Below, in pieces: positions 32,342-38,765 of a DNA stretch of 44,539 bases. A program made the position numbers and the translations under genes. Origin of the DNA: a virus; the IMG/VR virus record IMGVR_UViG_3300020202_000114, positions 1 to 44,539 of that record, one strand, 5' to 3'. A model generated the notes under the pieces. That model saw nothing but the letters and a program-made list of their open reading frames with translations, was not told where the DNA came from and did no database searches. Within the stretch, counting starts at the first letter, position 1. Every line of letters begins with the position of its first letter.

Positions 32342-33895
32342 TCACTCTAAAACATCCCCCCAGCGGCCATATTCTTCGCCCGACGGAACTTCTTCGTAAT
32401 GCATAACCTTTCGGACTCTTTCTTGTTGCTCAACCTCAAATCGTGAGTGCGTGTAGCTAAGACCTTCGATATTTAAGACCCAGGAATCGGCGCGGTCGGG
32501 GGAGGAGCCAACGGCGTCTTTTACTTCTTCTTTCGGAGTAACCCACATGCGCCCGTTGTCTTTTTTGTATTTATGGGCGTTGAGTTGACGCATCAGCGTG
32601 TAGTCGTCGTCAATCGCGACGTTGCCGGATTTCATCTTTTCCGCAGCTTCGCAGTAAACCTCGTCGCGACGGTTAAAGTATTTCACCGGGTTCTTGGCTT
32701 TTTGACGGGAATCAAACGCAACGATTTTTACATTCCGCTCGTTTTTACCGAGAAGATTCGTAACAACCGCAATTACGTCGTTTCCAATCGCATCGCAAAT
32801 AAAAACCTGGGCGTTGTATTTATGGATTAGCTGTACGGCTTCCGCCCCCAATTCTCCGGCGCTTGTTTTTCCAGCGATGATTTTCCTTGCGATAATATTC
32901 CCGTTATTACCGACATAAAACGGTGCTTCGTCCTCGCCCTGACCGGAGGGGTCTAGCGAAACCACAATCCGGTCACGGGACATGATCGGCTGGTTATGAA
33001 CGGCCTTTTTCATGTCATTAAAATTAAAAAGGATTCCTTCTTCCGAGCCTTCGTAGTTGATATCGAGTTCTTGTGCGATTTCGACTGGATCGTTGTTTCT
33101 GCGCTTACACTCGTTGTCATACCAGGCTTGGTCTTTTTCTGGATGGAGTTTCCAATGGAGTGATTTAACGTCAATGGCACCCGAGTGCCTAAGCTTCGCA
33201 AATTGGTTATTAAATCCATTCGGGGTACTGACAACAATGCGGCAGTTGGAAGAGTCGGCACTTGCTCTCCAGGCACTTTGGTCGCACTCCCAGAACGCGA
33301 ACTCGTCAAAAAAAATCGCTCGTCGTCTACCCCCTCGCGAGAAATTGTTATTCGTCGCTTCGCCAGTAATCGTAGCTTTACTTTCTGGATTAACCAGTTT
33401 CAGGTAGTTCGAGTGGTTTTTAGGGTCCCACCCTTTCGGGCGCATCCAGGCGGGTTCGTTACGGATAATAAAGCGCACCTTCTCGAGCAACGTGTCCATG
33501 TTTCCCATAACGTCGATGTACTGCTCCTTACGGGAACCAACGAGAAAATCAAACCCCTCACCCGCAAACTGCCAAAGCCAAGTAAAAACCAAAAGCACGC
33601 ACCACGTAACCCCCATATCACGGCTTTTGTCGATCAATAGGTCTTTTTGGTTTAGAACCCGATGGACCAATTCTCTAATCAGCTCGTCTTCGTATGGATA
33701 GGTAATGAATGGGATAGTGGACGGGTTCTTACGTGGGTTGTAGGTCGCAACGAAGCAGTTGGTCCAAAAGAGAATATCCGAACGGCAAAGATCCAAGACT
33801 GCGCCCTGAGCCACTGGATTGTTCGCGCACTTCATCATCAGTCTTAACCGGAAGTCCGCGTTCCCGGCGAAGTCTTTAGGGTACTTCTCAGTCAT
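32342..33895 (-). CDS. terL: Terminase large subunit
   Basis: 517 residues. The ATPase has a Walker A-like KSRDMGVTW (90-98) and Walker B IFFDE (194-198), with the coupling motif VVSTPNG (221-227). The RNase H-like nuclease has its first acidic residue in VVSLDPSGQG (D315), a second in FICDAIGND (D368) and a third near the C-terminus in SSPDRADSW. It packages DNA through the portal. Its ATG overlaps the upstream stop by eight bases. Confidence 0.93.
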   Translation of the reverse strand: MTEKYPKDFAGNADFRLRLMMKCANNPVAQGAVLDLCRSDILFWTNCFVATYNPRKNPSTIPFITYPYEDELIRELVHRVLNQKDLLIDKSRDMGVTWCVLLVFTWLWQFAGEGFDFLVGSRKEQYIDVMGNMDTLLEKVRFIIRNEPAWMRPKGWDPKNHSNYLKLVNPESKATITGEATNNNFSRGGRRRAIFFDEFAFWECDQSAWRASADSSNCRIVVSTPNGFNNQFAKLRHSGAIDVKSLHWKLHPEKDQAWYDNECKRRNNDPVEIAQELDINYEGSEEGILFNFNDMKKAVHNQPIMSRDRIVVSLDPSGQGEDEAPFYVGNNGNIIARKIIAGKTSAGELGAEAVQLIHKYNAQVFICDAIGNDVIAVVTNLLGKNERNVKIVAFDSRQKAKNPVKYFNRRDEVYCEAAEKMKSGNVAIDDDYTLMRQLNAHKYKKDNGRMWVTPKEEVKDAVGSSPDRADSWVLNIEGLSYTHSRFEVEQQERVRKVMHYEEVPSGEEYGRWGDVLE

Positions 33896-34061
33896 CGTCT
33901 TCTTCGTCGTAGTCCATCGCTAGGTGATAGAACTCGTGGATTGGCCCCGCATCGTGAGGATTAAAATGCGCCCATCGGATTTGTCCATCCGGGCACGTGT
34001 AGAGAAGTCCCCAGCCATCGGGGAACATCTTGTCCAGTATTTCTTGGTGGTCTTCTCTCAT
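33888..34061 (-). CDS. Small acidic-tailed protein upstream of TerL
   Basis: 57 residues from MREDHQEILDKMFPDGWGLL; the end is DYDEEDDD. The longer reading (from 34157) would overlap the Cys-rich gene in another frame, so the internal ATG five bases after that gene's stop is preferred. No clear ribosome-binding site is seen, which suggests translational coupling. Confidence 0.55.
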   Translation of the reverse strand: MREDHQEILDKMFPDGWGLLYTCPDGQIRWAHFNPHDAGPIHEFYHLAMDYDEEDDD

Positions 34062-34065
34062 GCGG

Positions 34066-34242
34066 TTAGCAGGTAATCTGATTCCAATACGGATAAATTG
34101 GGTAAAACGGGTAATAAGGATACCGATTGGATCTTCCACAACTAGGGCAGTACCCACACTGAGGGCAGTTCTGCTGATGATTGAGGCTGTTTAAATTTCC
34201 CTGCATTGAACTCAATGGTTCTGGCTTCCGATCATCAAGCAT
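34066..34242 (-). CDS. 58-residue Cys- and Tyr/Pro-rich protein
   Basis: MLDDRKPEPLSSMQGNLNSL leads to CPQCGYCPSCGR (26-37), two closely packed Cys pairs that probably bind one zinc ion. A tail of alternating Tyr and Pro (YPYYPFYPIYPYW, 41-53) follows. GAGGTG lies five bases before the ATG. Similar CPxCGxCPxCG proteins occur in many phages; their role is unknown. Confidence 0.65.
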   Translation of the reverse strand: MLDDRKPEPLSSMQGNLNSLNHQQNCPQCGYCPSCGRSNRYPYYPFYPIYPYWNQITC

Positions 34243-34605
34243 GAAGCACCTCGAATGTTAATAGAATAAATATATCTATACTAAAAAAATTGTACAAGTT
34301 GGGAGCGGATGATCTTATTAACACCCACCCCCGTCCAATCCTGGGGTACCCACCCCCTTAGACCTCCCTACACATACCTTTCTTTTCGCTTTACAGGCTT
34401 ATAGACGAACGATAGAGCTTCGGCCAATAGCTTGGTAGCACTTCTGGTCATTGAGTGCTATATGGCCTGTAATACGTCAATGTCCGATAATATTGGTTAT
34501 GGAGTTTATTCCGATCTAAGTATTTGTTGATAATAAAGGAGTTATAACAATTCGTTCTGTGTGACATAAGCTAATTCTGGATTATTGGCCATTGTTAGAC
34601 GAACT
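34243..34605. other. 363-base non-coding region between terminase genes
   Basis: No convincing gene on either strand. It contains an A/T-rich part (34250-34295), the palindrome TTGTACAA, two copies of ACCCACCCCC and scattered promoter-like words. Non-coding DNA beside terminase small subunit genes often holds the packaging initiation (cos/pac) site. I cannot show that here. Confidence 0.5.
34323..34357. repeat. Direct repeat ACCCACCCCC x2
   Basis: Two identical ten-base copies (34323-34332 and 34348-34357) start 25 bases apart. On the minus strand this gives four G runs (GGGGG, GGG, GGGGG, GGG), which could form a G-quadruplex. It lies in the candidate packaging region. Confidence 0.7.
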
Positions 34606-35088
34606 CTACATGTCCATTAACTCTCTGACCTTGTCCCATTTCTGTTCTGCGGATAGCTGGGTAATGTCGATCTTGTTCAGAATGAGCGTATTATTGGTGA
34701 TTTGCTGCGCTTGAGAGCTGGAATCTCCCTCTAATTCCTTCCTTTGGGCCTCAATGATGGCTACAAGTTCCTTTGCATCCTTCGGAGCGATTGTTTTTGG
34801 TGCCTTCTCCTCGCAGAGCTTGAGCCGTCTCCATCTCCTTGTCCTCTCAGCTTCACGATCTATCATAACCAAGTCTTTATGTTTCTTAACTATTTGGCTT
34901 ACTCTGACTTCTGAGATTCCGAACTCTTGAGCGATAGTCTTTAGGGTTGCGCCTTGCTTATACCTATCTAATAGCTTCTGATTTCTTTCGGAAGGGGCTT
35001 TAAAGGTTATTACTTTAGGGTGCGCGAGATTGGGTTGTTTTGAGGCTGAATTTTCTTCGTAGCTTACTTCGTCTGGATTGTTGTCCAT
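34606..35088 (-). CDS. Putative terminase small subunit (HTH)
   Basis: 160 residues. The HTH is at about residues 37-70 (LLDRYKQGATLKTIAQEFGI, SEVRVSQIVKKH). A basic linker (RTRRWRRLKL) and an oligomerisation-type helix (AKELVAIIEAQRKELEG) follow, and the C-terminus is WDKVRELMDM. The order DNA-binding, oligomerisation, C-terminal tail and the position at the head of the packaging genes fit TerS. A transcriptional regulator is the alternative. The ATG has no ribosome-binding site and lies six bases after a TAGAAT, so the message could be leaderless. Confidence 0.65.
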   Translation of the reverse strand: MDNNPDEVSYEENSASKQPNLAHPKVITFKAPSERNQKLLDRYKQGATLKTIAQEFGISEVRVSQIVKKHKDLVMIDREAERTRRWRRLKLCEEKAPKTIAPKDAKELVAIIEAQRKELEGDSSSQAQQITNNTLILNKIDITQLSAEQKWDKVRELMDM

Positions 35089-35179
35089 AGATTCATTCTA
35101 ACAATCTACTCAAGTAATAGTGTGTGAGTGCGCTTTTATCACTACTAATAGGAAACTTTTAAATAGTGAAAATAAGATA

Positions 35180-35208
35180 TTGACATACATCACTTGTACG
35201 TATATACT
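35180..35208 (+). promoter_or_regulatory. Strong sigma70-type early promoter
   Basis: TTGACA, exactly 17 bases, TATACT. The predicted transcript start is at or within two bases of the ATG at 35217, so the first message is effectively leaderless. It drives the rightward early operon. Confidence 0.85.
35197..35207 (+). promoter_or_regulatory. Operator-like element, half 1 (inverted partner at 35379-35389)
   Basis: TACGTATATAC overlaps the -10 box. Its exact reverse complement GTATATACGTA lies at 35379-35389, just downstream of the first gene. Inverted copies flanking a small ribbon-helix-helix gene suggest repressor sites, perhaps with looping. Confidence 0.6.
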
Positions 35209-35216
35209 CTCAATGT

Positions 35217-35357
35217 ATGAAGAAGAAATTGACACTTACTGTTGACGAGCAAGTGATTATCGACGCGAAGAAAAAAGCTCTCGATGATCGAAAGGAACTA
35301 AGCGAAGTGACCGAGAAGTTATATCAAGCGTATGTGAGGGGAGAAGTAAAGCTGTAG
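35217..35357 (+). CDS. 46-residue ribbon-helix-helix regulator
   Basis: MKKKLTLTVDEQVIIDAKKK then ALDDRKELSEVTEKLYQAYV shows the fold plainly: a basic beta strand (KLTLTVDE), helix A, a turn and helix B. Such Arc/MetJ-type proteins act as dimers with the paired strand in the DNA major groove. It is the first early gene, with a promoter-overlapping operator-like site and no ribosome-binding site. Autoregulation and control of the early or late switch are likely (inference). Confidence 0.7.
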   Translation: MKKKLTLTVDEQVIIDAKKKALDDRKELSEVTEKLYQAYVRGEVKL

Positions 35358-35404
35358 ATTTTTTTTAAGTTAGTGGGTGTATATACGTATAAGGAGTGCG
35401 CGAG

Positions 35405-35464
35405 ATGTTTATTCCGATGTGGCTGATTGTGGCAGTGGTGATTTGGTGGATTTTAGAAGATTAG
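35405..35464 (+). CDS. 19-residue membrane peptide
   Basis: MFIPMWLIVAVVIWWILED is one hydrophobic helix. AAGGAG precedes it, and a GTGCGCG motif fills the space between the ribosome-binding site and ATG. Very short, so uncertain. Confidence 0.4.
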   Translation: MFIPMWLIVAVVIWWILED

Positions 35465-35492
35465 TTGTGCGCGAAAAAGGGGAGGGAAGACG

Positions 35493-35687
35493 GTGAGAAT
35501 TAAGTTTGATTGCGGCCATGAAGCGGAAGTAAGTGAGACGAGCGCTAAGCTTCACTCTCTGCGTAAAAGCTTCAGCTTGTGTGCCGCTTGCTCGCCGGTC
35601 GCCGGTTACGAAGGTTTTAAGACTGCGGATAGACGATATAGAGCCGCAGTAAATAGGGCTAAGCGTAAGGGGAGGGAAGAGGAATGA
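35493..35687 (+). CDS. Small Cys protein
   Basis: 64 residues from a GTG after GGGGAGGGAAG. CGH, CAAC and a basic C-terminus (RYRAAVNRAKRKGREEE). Possible zinc-binding nucleic-acid protein. The stop overlaps the next start. Confidence 0.6.
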   Translation: MRIKFDCGHEAEVSETSAKLHSLRKSFSLCAACSPVAGYEGFKTADRRYRAAVNRAKRKGREEE

Positions 35688-35884
35688 TTATGAGTGCGCG
35701 TGAAGAATGGCGAGTGTCTGACACGAAACGCAAGCTTAATAACGGCTCTCCGCTTGGTACTTGGGTTGAGTTATGGAGAGACGGACAGCTTGTCGGCAAG
35801 CGCTTGGTTAACGCCGGGAAGCCTTCGGATATCGAATGGGCTAAGCGTGATATTCTCGAAGACCCGAAAGCGATAGACCTGTGA
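35684..35884 (+). CDS. Small early protein
   Basis: 66 residues with RVSDTKRKLNNGSPLGTWVE, LWRDGQLVGKRLV: beta strands followed by a helix. The ATG overlaps the previous stop; an ATG six bases later has better spacing to GAGG. Family not recognised. Confidence 0.6.
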   Translation: MIMSAREEWRVSDTKRKLNNGSPLGTWVELWRDGQLVGKRLVNAGKPSDIEWAKRDILEDPKAIDL

Positions 35885-35991
35885 CCGACATAGACAAGCT
35901 CGTCTATAGGTACTATCACGACCCTGTATTAAATGACTGGTCTGATTTGGTGTGCGCGTTGCGCGAACTGACCAGGAAAGGAGGAGCCTAA
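35881..35991 (+). CDS. 36-residue early peptide
   Basis: GTG overlapping the previous stop; VTDIDKLVYRYYHDPVLNDW then SDLVCALRELTRKGGA, helical. Its last codons supply GGAGG for the next gene. Translational coupling is likely. Confidence 0.5.
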   Translation: MTDIDKLVYRYYHDPVLNDWSDLVCALRELTRKGGA

Positions 35992-36129
35992 ATGCCTATG
36001 TACACCTTTAAGGTATTGGTTGACGGTGCGCCGCTGATCGATGAGAGTTATTATTTAGATTCGGAATTAAGGGCTTTGGAGTATATTGAATCTAAGGTGA
36101 AAAGAATAAGGCGGTTCTATGAAAGGTAG
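35992..36129 (+). CDS. 45-residue early peptide
   Basis: The ATG follows the previous TAA directly, with AAGGAGGAG upstream. Beta strands (YTFKVLVDGAPLIDESYY) then a basic helix ending ESKVKRIRRFYER. The last 13 residues are closely matched by the micro-ORF at 36520-36564. Confidence 0.55.
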   Translation: MPMYTFKVLVDGAPLIDESYYLDSELRALEYIESKVKRIRRFYER

Positions 36130-36274
36130 TAAATTCGATACGACGATCTTATTGGCGCTACTATCAATCGCCAGAGAAAACGAGAAGTATGATGCAAACA
36201 AATCGTATAAGCTGATTAAGCGGACGCATGATCAGATTATGAAATACATTAAGGCTCACGGGTTTAAAGAATAA
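36119..36274 (+). CDS. 51-residue basic helical peptide
   Basis: MKGSKFDTTILLALLSIARE followed by a basic helix (YKLIKRTHDQIMKYIKAHGF). It overlaps the previous gene by 11 bases without its own clear ribosome-binding site. Function unknown. Confidence 0.5.
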   Translation: MKGSKFDTTILLALLSIARENEKYDANKSYKLIKRTHDQIMKYIKAHGFKE

Positions 36275-36296
36275 AGCAGTTTTATAGGGGTTAATT

Positions 36297-36527
36297 ATGG
36301 GTGCGCGAAAAGCTAAGGTTGGTTGTTCGGTGTGCCGCAGTAAGACATTTCTACCGCCATGCAATCTTCACGCCGCCGGGCCTTTATTCTACAAGGCGGC
36401 GAAGACTTGGCTAGCGCATTACGACGAGTTTGTGAAGCTTAAGGGGATTGGGGACGAGGCTGGAATAGCTGAGTTACGCCATGCAGTTGCAATCGCTGAG
36501 GGGAAAGAACAGCTATACAATGACTGA
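36297..36527 (+). CDS. Small Cys protein beginning in a GTGCGCG motif
   Basis: 76 residues. The start ATG is followed at once by GGTGCGCGA, so the motif encodes residues 2-4 (GAR). CSVC plus a third Cys and a His follow (CRSKTFLPPCNLH), then a helix. AGGGG lies seven bases upstream. Possible zinc finger. Confidence 0.6.
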   Translation: MGARKAKVGCSVCRSKTFLPPCNLHAAGPLFYKAAKTWLAHYDEFVKLKGIGDEAGIAELRHAVAIAEGKEQLYND

Positions 36528-36564
36528 GTCTAAGATCAAGAGAATTAAACGGTTTTATAATTAG
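36520..36564 (+). pseudogene. Micro-ORF copying the tail of the 35992 gene
   Basis: MTESKIKRIKRFYN matches ESKVKRIRRFYER at the end of the earlier gene, and the underlying bases are alignable over about 39 positions. It is either a decayed duplication or a tiny coupled ORF; its start overlaps the previous gene. Confidence 0.4.
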
Positions 36565-36574
36565 GGGTGCGCGA

Positions 36575-36805
36575 ATGACTCTAAAAGATGATCTTCACAA
36601 CGTAACGAATAGATATATTACGAAGTCAAAAGAATCGAACGCGGTAAAGCTTCAGAACGTAAGCAACGCGCTATTAACCGAATTGTCATATACGATGGCA
36701 TTCACGGCGCACGAGCTAAACATGCCGCTCAAGAAGATCATCGAAATGCACGTTAAAGCTCTTAAGAAAACTACACCGTTTAAGTGCGGTGAGTGCGCGA
36801 AGTGA
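36575..36805 (+). CDS. Small helical early protein with C-terminal CxxC
   Basis: 76 residues, mostly helical (NAVKLQNVSNALLTELSYTM, AHELNMPLKKIIEMHVKALK), ending FKCGECAK. AGGGG and GTGCGCG directly precede the ATG. The final codons carry another GTGCGCG and overlap the next start. Confidence 0.6.
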   Translation: MTLKDDLHNVTNRYITKSKESNAVKLQNVSNALLTELSYTMAFTAHELNMPLKKIIEMHVKALKKTTPFKCGECAK

Positions 36806-36897
36806 AATGCCCGCATTGTAGGTCTGAAAGGTATTTGGTTGACGTAGGTTATTTGTTTTGCCCTGATTGTAAGTTTTACGAGAACTTGGCGCGTTAA
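36802..36897 (+). CDS. 31-residue zinc-ribbon microprotein
   Basis: GTG overlapping the previous stop. CPHC (3-6) and CPDC (20-23) make a minimal four-Cys zinc ribbon. Tight overlap and regular Cys spacing support real coding despite the size. Confidence 0.5.
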   Translation: MKCPHCRSERYLVDVGYLFCPDCKFYENLAR

Positions 36898-36925
36898 ATC
36901 GCGCTCACATAGGAGGAAATAAGGG

Positions 36926-37126
36926 GTGCGCGAAAAGCAATCGAGTAAAGAGAATTGGTACGATCAGTGCGCGAACCTGATCGCGAAGTATAGAAATAAG
37001 ACCGAAAGCGATATAAACGAGCATTTTGAAGTACTTAATCAGATATGCAAAATCCTTTCTAAAAATGGATTCCTTGATGATGATTGGTGGTGTGAAAACG
37101 AAAGATATCAAGCACACGACAAATGA
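36926..37126 (+). CDS. Small early protein starting within the GTGCGCG motif
   Basis: 66 residues. The start codon is the GTG of GTGCGCGAAAAG, after AAGGGG. Helices (YDQCANLIAKYRNKTESDIN, FEVLNQICKILSKNGF) end in an acidic Trp pair. Function unknown. Confidence 0.6.
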   Translation: MREKQSSKENWYDQCANLIAKYRNKTESDINEHFEVLNQICKILSKNGFLDDDWWCENERYQAHDK

Positions 37127-37308
37127 AACGCATGATCGTTGGAAAGTTATTACAAATTAGTGATATGGGCACTCCGGTTTACTTCTTCAAAGTTAAGATC
37201 GGGAAGACATTTTATAGAGCGGTTTTCTCCACTAAAAACAACAAGCCGCGCCTAGAAATGATTGATGCAGACGATTTGAACGGAAGAATCCCTAATGCGA
37301 ATTCATAA
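37123..37308 (+). CDS. Small beta-rich early protein
   Basis: 61 residues with strands VGKLLQISDMGTPVYFFKVK, IGKTFYRAVFSTKNN, suggesting a small barrel. ATGA overlap with the previous stop. Family not recognised. Confidence 0.6.
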   Translation: MKRMIVGKLLQISDMGTPVYFFKVKIGKTFYRAVFSTKNNKPRLEMIDADDLNGRIPNANS

Positions 37309-37525
37309 GGAGTGCCTGACTTGCGAGTGTAAGGAGCCAATCCGTATTTGTGCGTTTTGCAAGCAAGTTATTGAAAAGAACCATAAAAGAGAGTATTTCC
37401 AGATGAGGGGCCGCAACCATTATTTCTTTCATCAGCCGTGCTGGAAGCGAATAATAAGTTTGGTCTACCACGACAGAAAGCGATTTTTTAAAACAAATAA
37501 ACTACGCACAAATGAATTCCGCTAA
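37295..37525 (+). CDS. Zinc-finger-like early protein
   Basis: 76 residues with CLTCEC, CAFCKQ and HQPC (residues 7-49), followed by a basic tail. Two Cys pairs plus a His/Cys pair resemble a treble-clef or PARP-type finger arrangement in outline only. Confidence 0.6.
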   Translation: MRIHKECLTCECKEPIRICAFCKQVIEKNHKREYFQMRGRNHYFFHQPCWKRIISLVYHDRKRFFKTNKLRTNEFR

Positions 37526-37697
37526 ACAACACGCAACCTATATCCTAGAGAACGGAAAAGAAGTGGTGTGCGGGACATGCTACTGCGAGAGAAGGCAGAA
37601 TCATTTTAGGTTGTGCGCGGACTGTAAGAAGCCGGTGATTGGCACATGGAGATTGAATAGGCTCGGTGAATATACTTGCTGCGGAGACACAAATTGA
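37512..37697 (+). CDS. Zinc-ribbon early protein
   Basis: 61 residues: CGTCYC, CADC and CC near the end, with basic linkers. Probably binds zinc. Its 3' end overlaps the next start (TTGA). Confidence 0.6.
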   Translation: MNSAKQHATYILENGKEVVCGTCYCERRQNHFRLCADCKKPVIGTWRLNRLGEYTCCGDTN

Positions 37698-38104
37698 TAC
37701 GTGCTTGCGCCTGGTGCAATAAAGAAATAGGGAGCAAGGAACCACTAGAGGACAACTCCATCACGCATACCATATGTGAGGAGTGCCGAAAAAGAATAGA
37801 AAAGGAACGCGATAACATTTATACTCGAGTGGTTGAAAGTGAAAACCTCGCTCTTCATAGACCGCCATGTGAAGGATTTGGGGAAGAAACGCGCTATCGA
37901 TCTTCGGAAAAGCTTCTCGTCTTACGTCGAATTTTTAATATCGAAGGACGTCAAGAAGCCGAAGAAAAAATAACCCATTCCAACCATTCAAATTTTTATC
38001 CATCATTCGGTAATTACCGACTTTCTATTTTCTTAAAGATAAAGCTTGACACCTTTTTTAGGATTGTTAAGAATGCGTGGTTACGTTTAAGACCGCTTAG
38101 CTAA
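37694..38104 (+). CDS. Zinc-ribbon protein with doubtful C-terminal extension
   Basis: From a TTG seven bases after GGAG. MIRACAWCNKEIGSKEPLED and ICEECRKRIEKER give two Cys pairs (CAWC, CEEC), a sound zinc ribbon over about 45 residues. The frame stays open for 90 more codons, but that part looks unlike protein, overlaps a better gene in another frame (37833-37973) and covers a promoter and palindrome. A lost stop or frameshift is possible. Confidence 0.5.
   Translation: MIRACAWCNKEIGSKEPLEDNSITHTICEECRKRIEKERDNIYTRVVESENLALHRPPCEGFGEETRYRSSEKLLVLRRIFNIEGRQEAEEKITHSNHSNFYPSFGNYRLSIFLKIKLDTFFRIVKNAWLRLRPLS
37833..37973 (+). CDS. Second 46-residue ribbon-helix-helix protein
   Basis: TTG start (or GTG six bases later, with GAGTGG upstream): MKVKTSLFIDRHVKDLGKKR then AIDLRKSFSSYVEFLISKDV and a Lys/Pro tail. 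The strand KTSLFIDR, helix A and helix B with the polar turn match the fold, and the length equals that of the 35217 protein. It lies in a different frame from the preceding ORF, just upstream of a palindrome and promoter. Confidence 0.6.
   Translation: MKVKTSLFIDRHVKDLGKKRAIDLRKSFSSYVEFLISKDVKKPKKK
38007..38020. promoter_or_regulatory. Perfect 14-bp palindrome, operator-like
   Basis: TCGGTAATTACCGA is self-complementary over all 14 bases. It lies 26 bases upstream of a TTGACA box and between two DNA-binding protein genes, as an operator would. Confidence 0.65.
38046..38074 (+). promoter_or_regulatory. Promoter for the HTH regulator
   Basis: TTGACA followed, at 17 bases, by AAGAAT (TAAGAA at 16). 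The -35 is perfect, the -10 weak, so activation or repression is plausible. Confidence 0.55.
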
Positions 38105-38111
38105 GTCCGCA

Positions 38112-38199
38112 ATTGTTAGAGTGCGCGTTTTAAATCGGCCTATATCTAATTAGGCGCAAACTAACAATAAAAAAGAGGCGGTTTAGACGATCTGAACCG
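38112..38199 (+). promoter_or_regulatory. Structured 5' leader of the HTH gene
   Basis: ATTGTTAG (38112-38119) can pair with CTAACAAT (38161-38168), with TGCGC/GCGCA inside; the TGCGC strand is part of a GTGCGCG motif. Next, CGGTTTAGA (38179-38187) pairs with TCTGAACCG (38191-38199), ending six bases before the ATG. The second hairpin could limit ribosome access. Confidence 0.5.
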
Positions 38200-38205
38200 G
38201 ATGCG

Positions 38206-38559
38206 ATGTTATTAGTAAATGGTGATACGGTAAAAGCGTGGTTGAAATCGATCAACAAAAATCAACAGTGGCTCGCTGATATGTACGGGTGCAACAAATC
38301 GTACGTGAGTCAGATTCTAAATAATGGGTGCGCTGTCTCGGGGAATTTCGTCGGATTTCTCATGCACATCACGCACATGGATTTTTGGCAACTCTTTCAA
38401 TATTTCAATGAACCGGATTGCCGAAAATTTTACGGAAAAGAAGTTTCGATGAACGGACAGATCATGCCGAGAGAGACGTATTATAAGCTCATTGAATCGC
38501 GCATTAAGCATAGAAAAATACTTGATAAATATGTTGACAAGGTCCGTGAAACGGTTTAA
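38206..38559 (+). CDS. HTH regulator (XRE-like)
   Basis: 117 residues. VKAWLKSINKNQQWLADMYG and CNKSYVSQILNNGCAVSGNF (residues 9-48) form a Cro/CI-type HTH with the recognition helix around NKSYVSQIL. The C-terminal half is helical and may dimerise. Promoter, palindrome and leader hairpins upstream suggest regulated expression. It may control the early genes or the lytic enzyme that follows. Confidence 0.7.
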   Translation: MLLVNGDTVKAWLKSINKNQQWLADMYGCNKSYVSQILNNGCAVSGNFVGFLMHITHMDFWQLFQYFNEPDCRKFYGKEVSMNGQIMPRETYYKLIESRIKHRKILDKYVDKVRETV

Positions 38560-38765
38560 ATTTGTTGCAATCTGTTTAATCATGCTCTGTGAGATGAGGA
38601 AAAGTAAGGCGTTTGGATGCGTTGATGGCGGCTGTTTTGGGGCCGCCTTTAAGCAGGCTTAGTGCTTAACATAAGGTATCCTATTTACCTTAAACGACTT
38701 ACGTCAATTCTGACTTAATCGAAAGTTAAGTCAGCCCTCAACTCACGAGCATATCTCAAAGGGAT
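38560..38765 (+). other. Non-coding region with a series of hairpins
   Basis: GGCGGC (38627-38632) pairs with GCCGCC (38642-38647), followed by TTTAAG: a weak terminator. Next are AAGCA/TGCTT (38651-38667), TAAGGTA/TACCTTA (38672-38692), TGACTTAA/TTAAGTCA (38711-38733) and AGCATATC/GATATGCT (38748-38770). The last encloses the start of the lytic enzyme gene. No gene seen. Confidence 0.65.

Noticed and set aside
32573-33701. Long open frames on the + strand opposite the terminase gene
   Set aside because: They lack ribosome-binding sites and show no protein-like patterns; they are antisense shadows of a strongly coding gene.
29046-34410. Twelve-base word CGTCTATAAGCC (minus strand) near 29.05 kb and 34.4 kb, possible shared late promoter
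   Set aside because: Many 12-base repeats are expected by chance in a sequence of this length, and neither copy has a good -35 box at the same distance.
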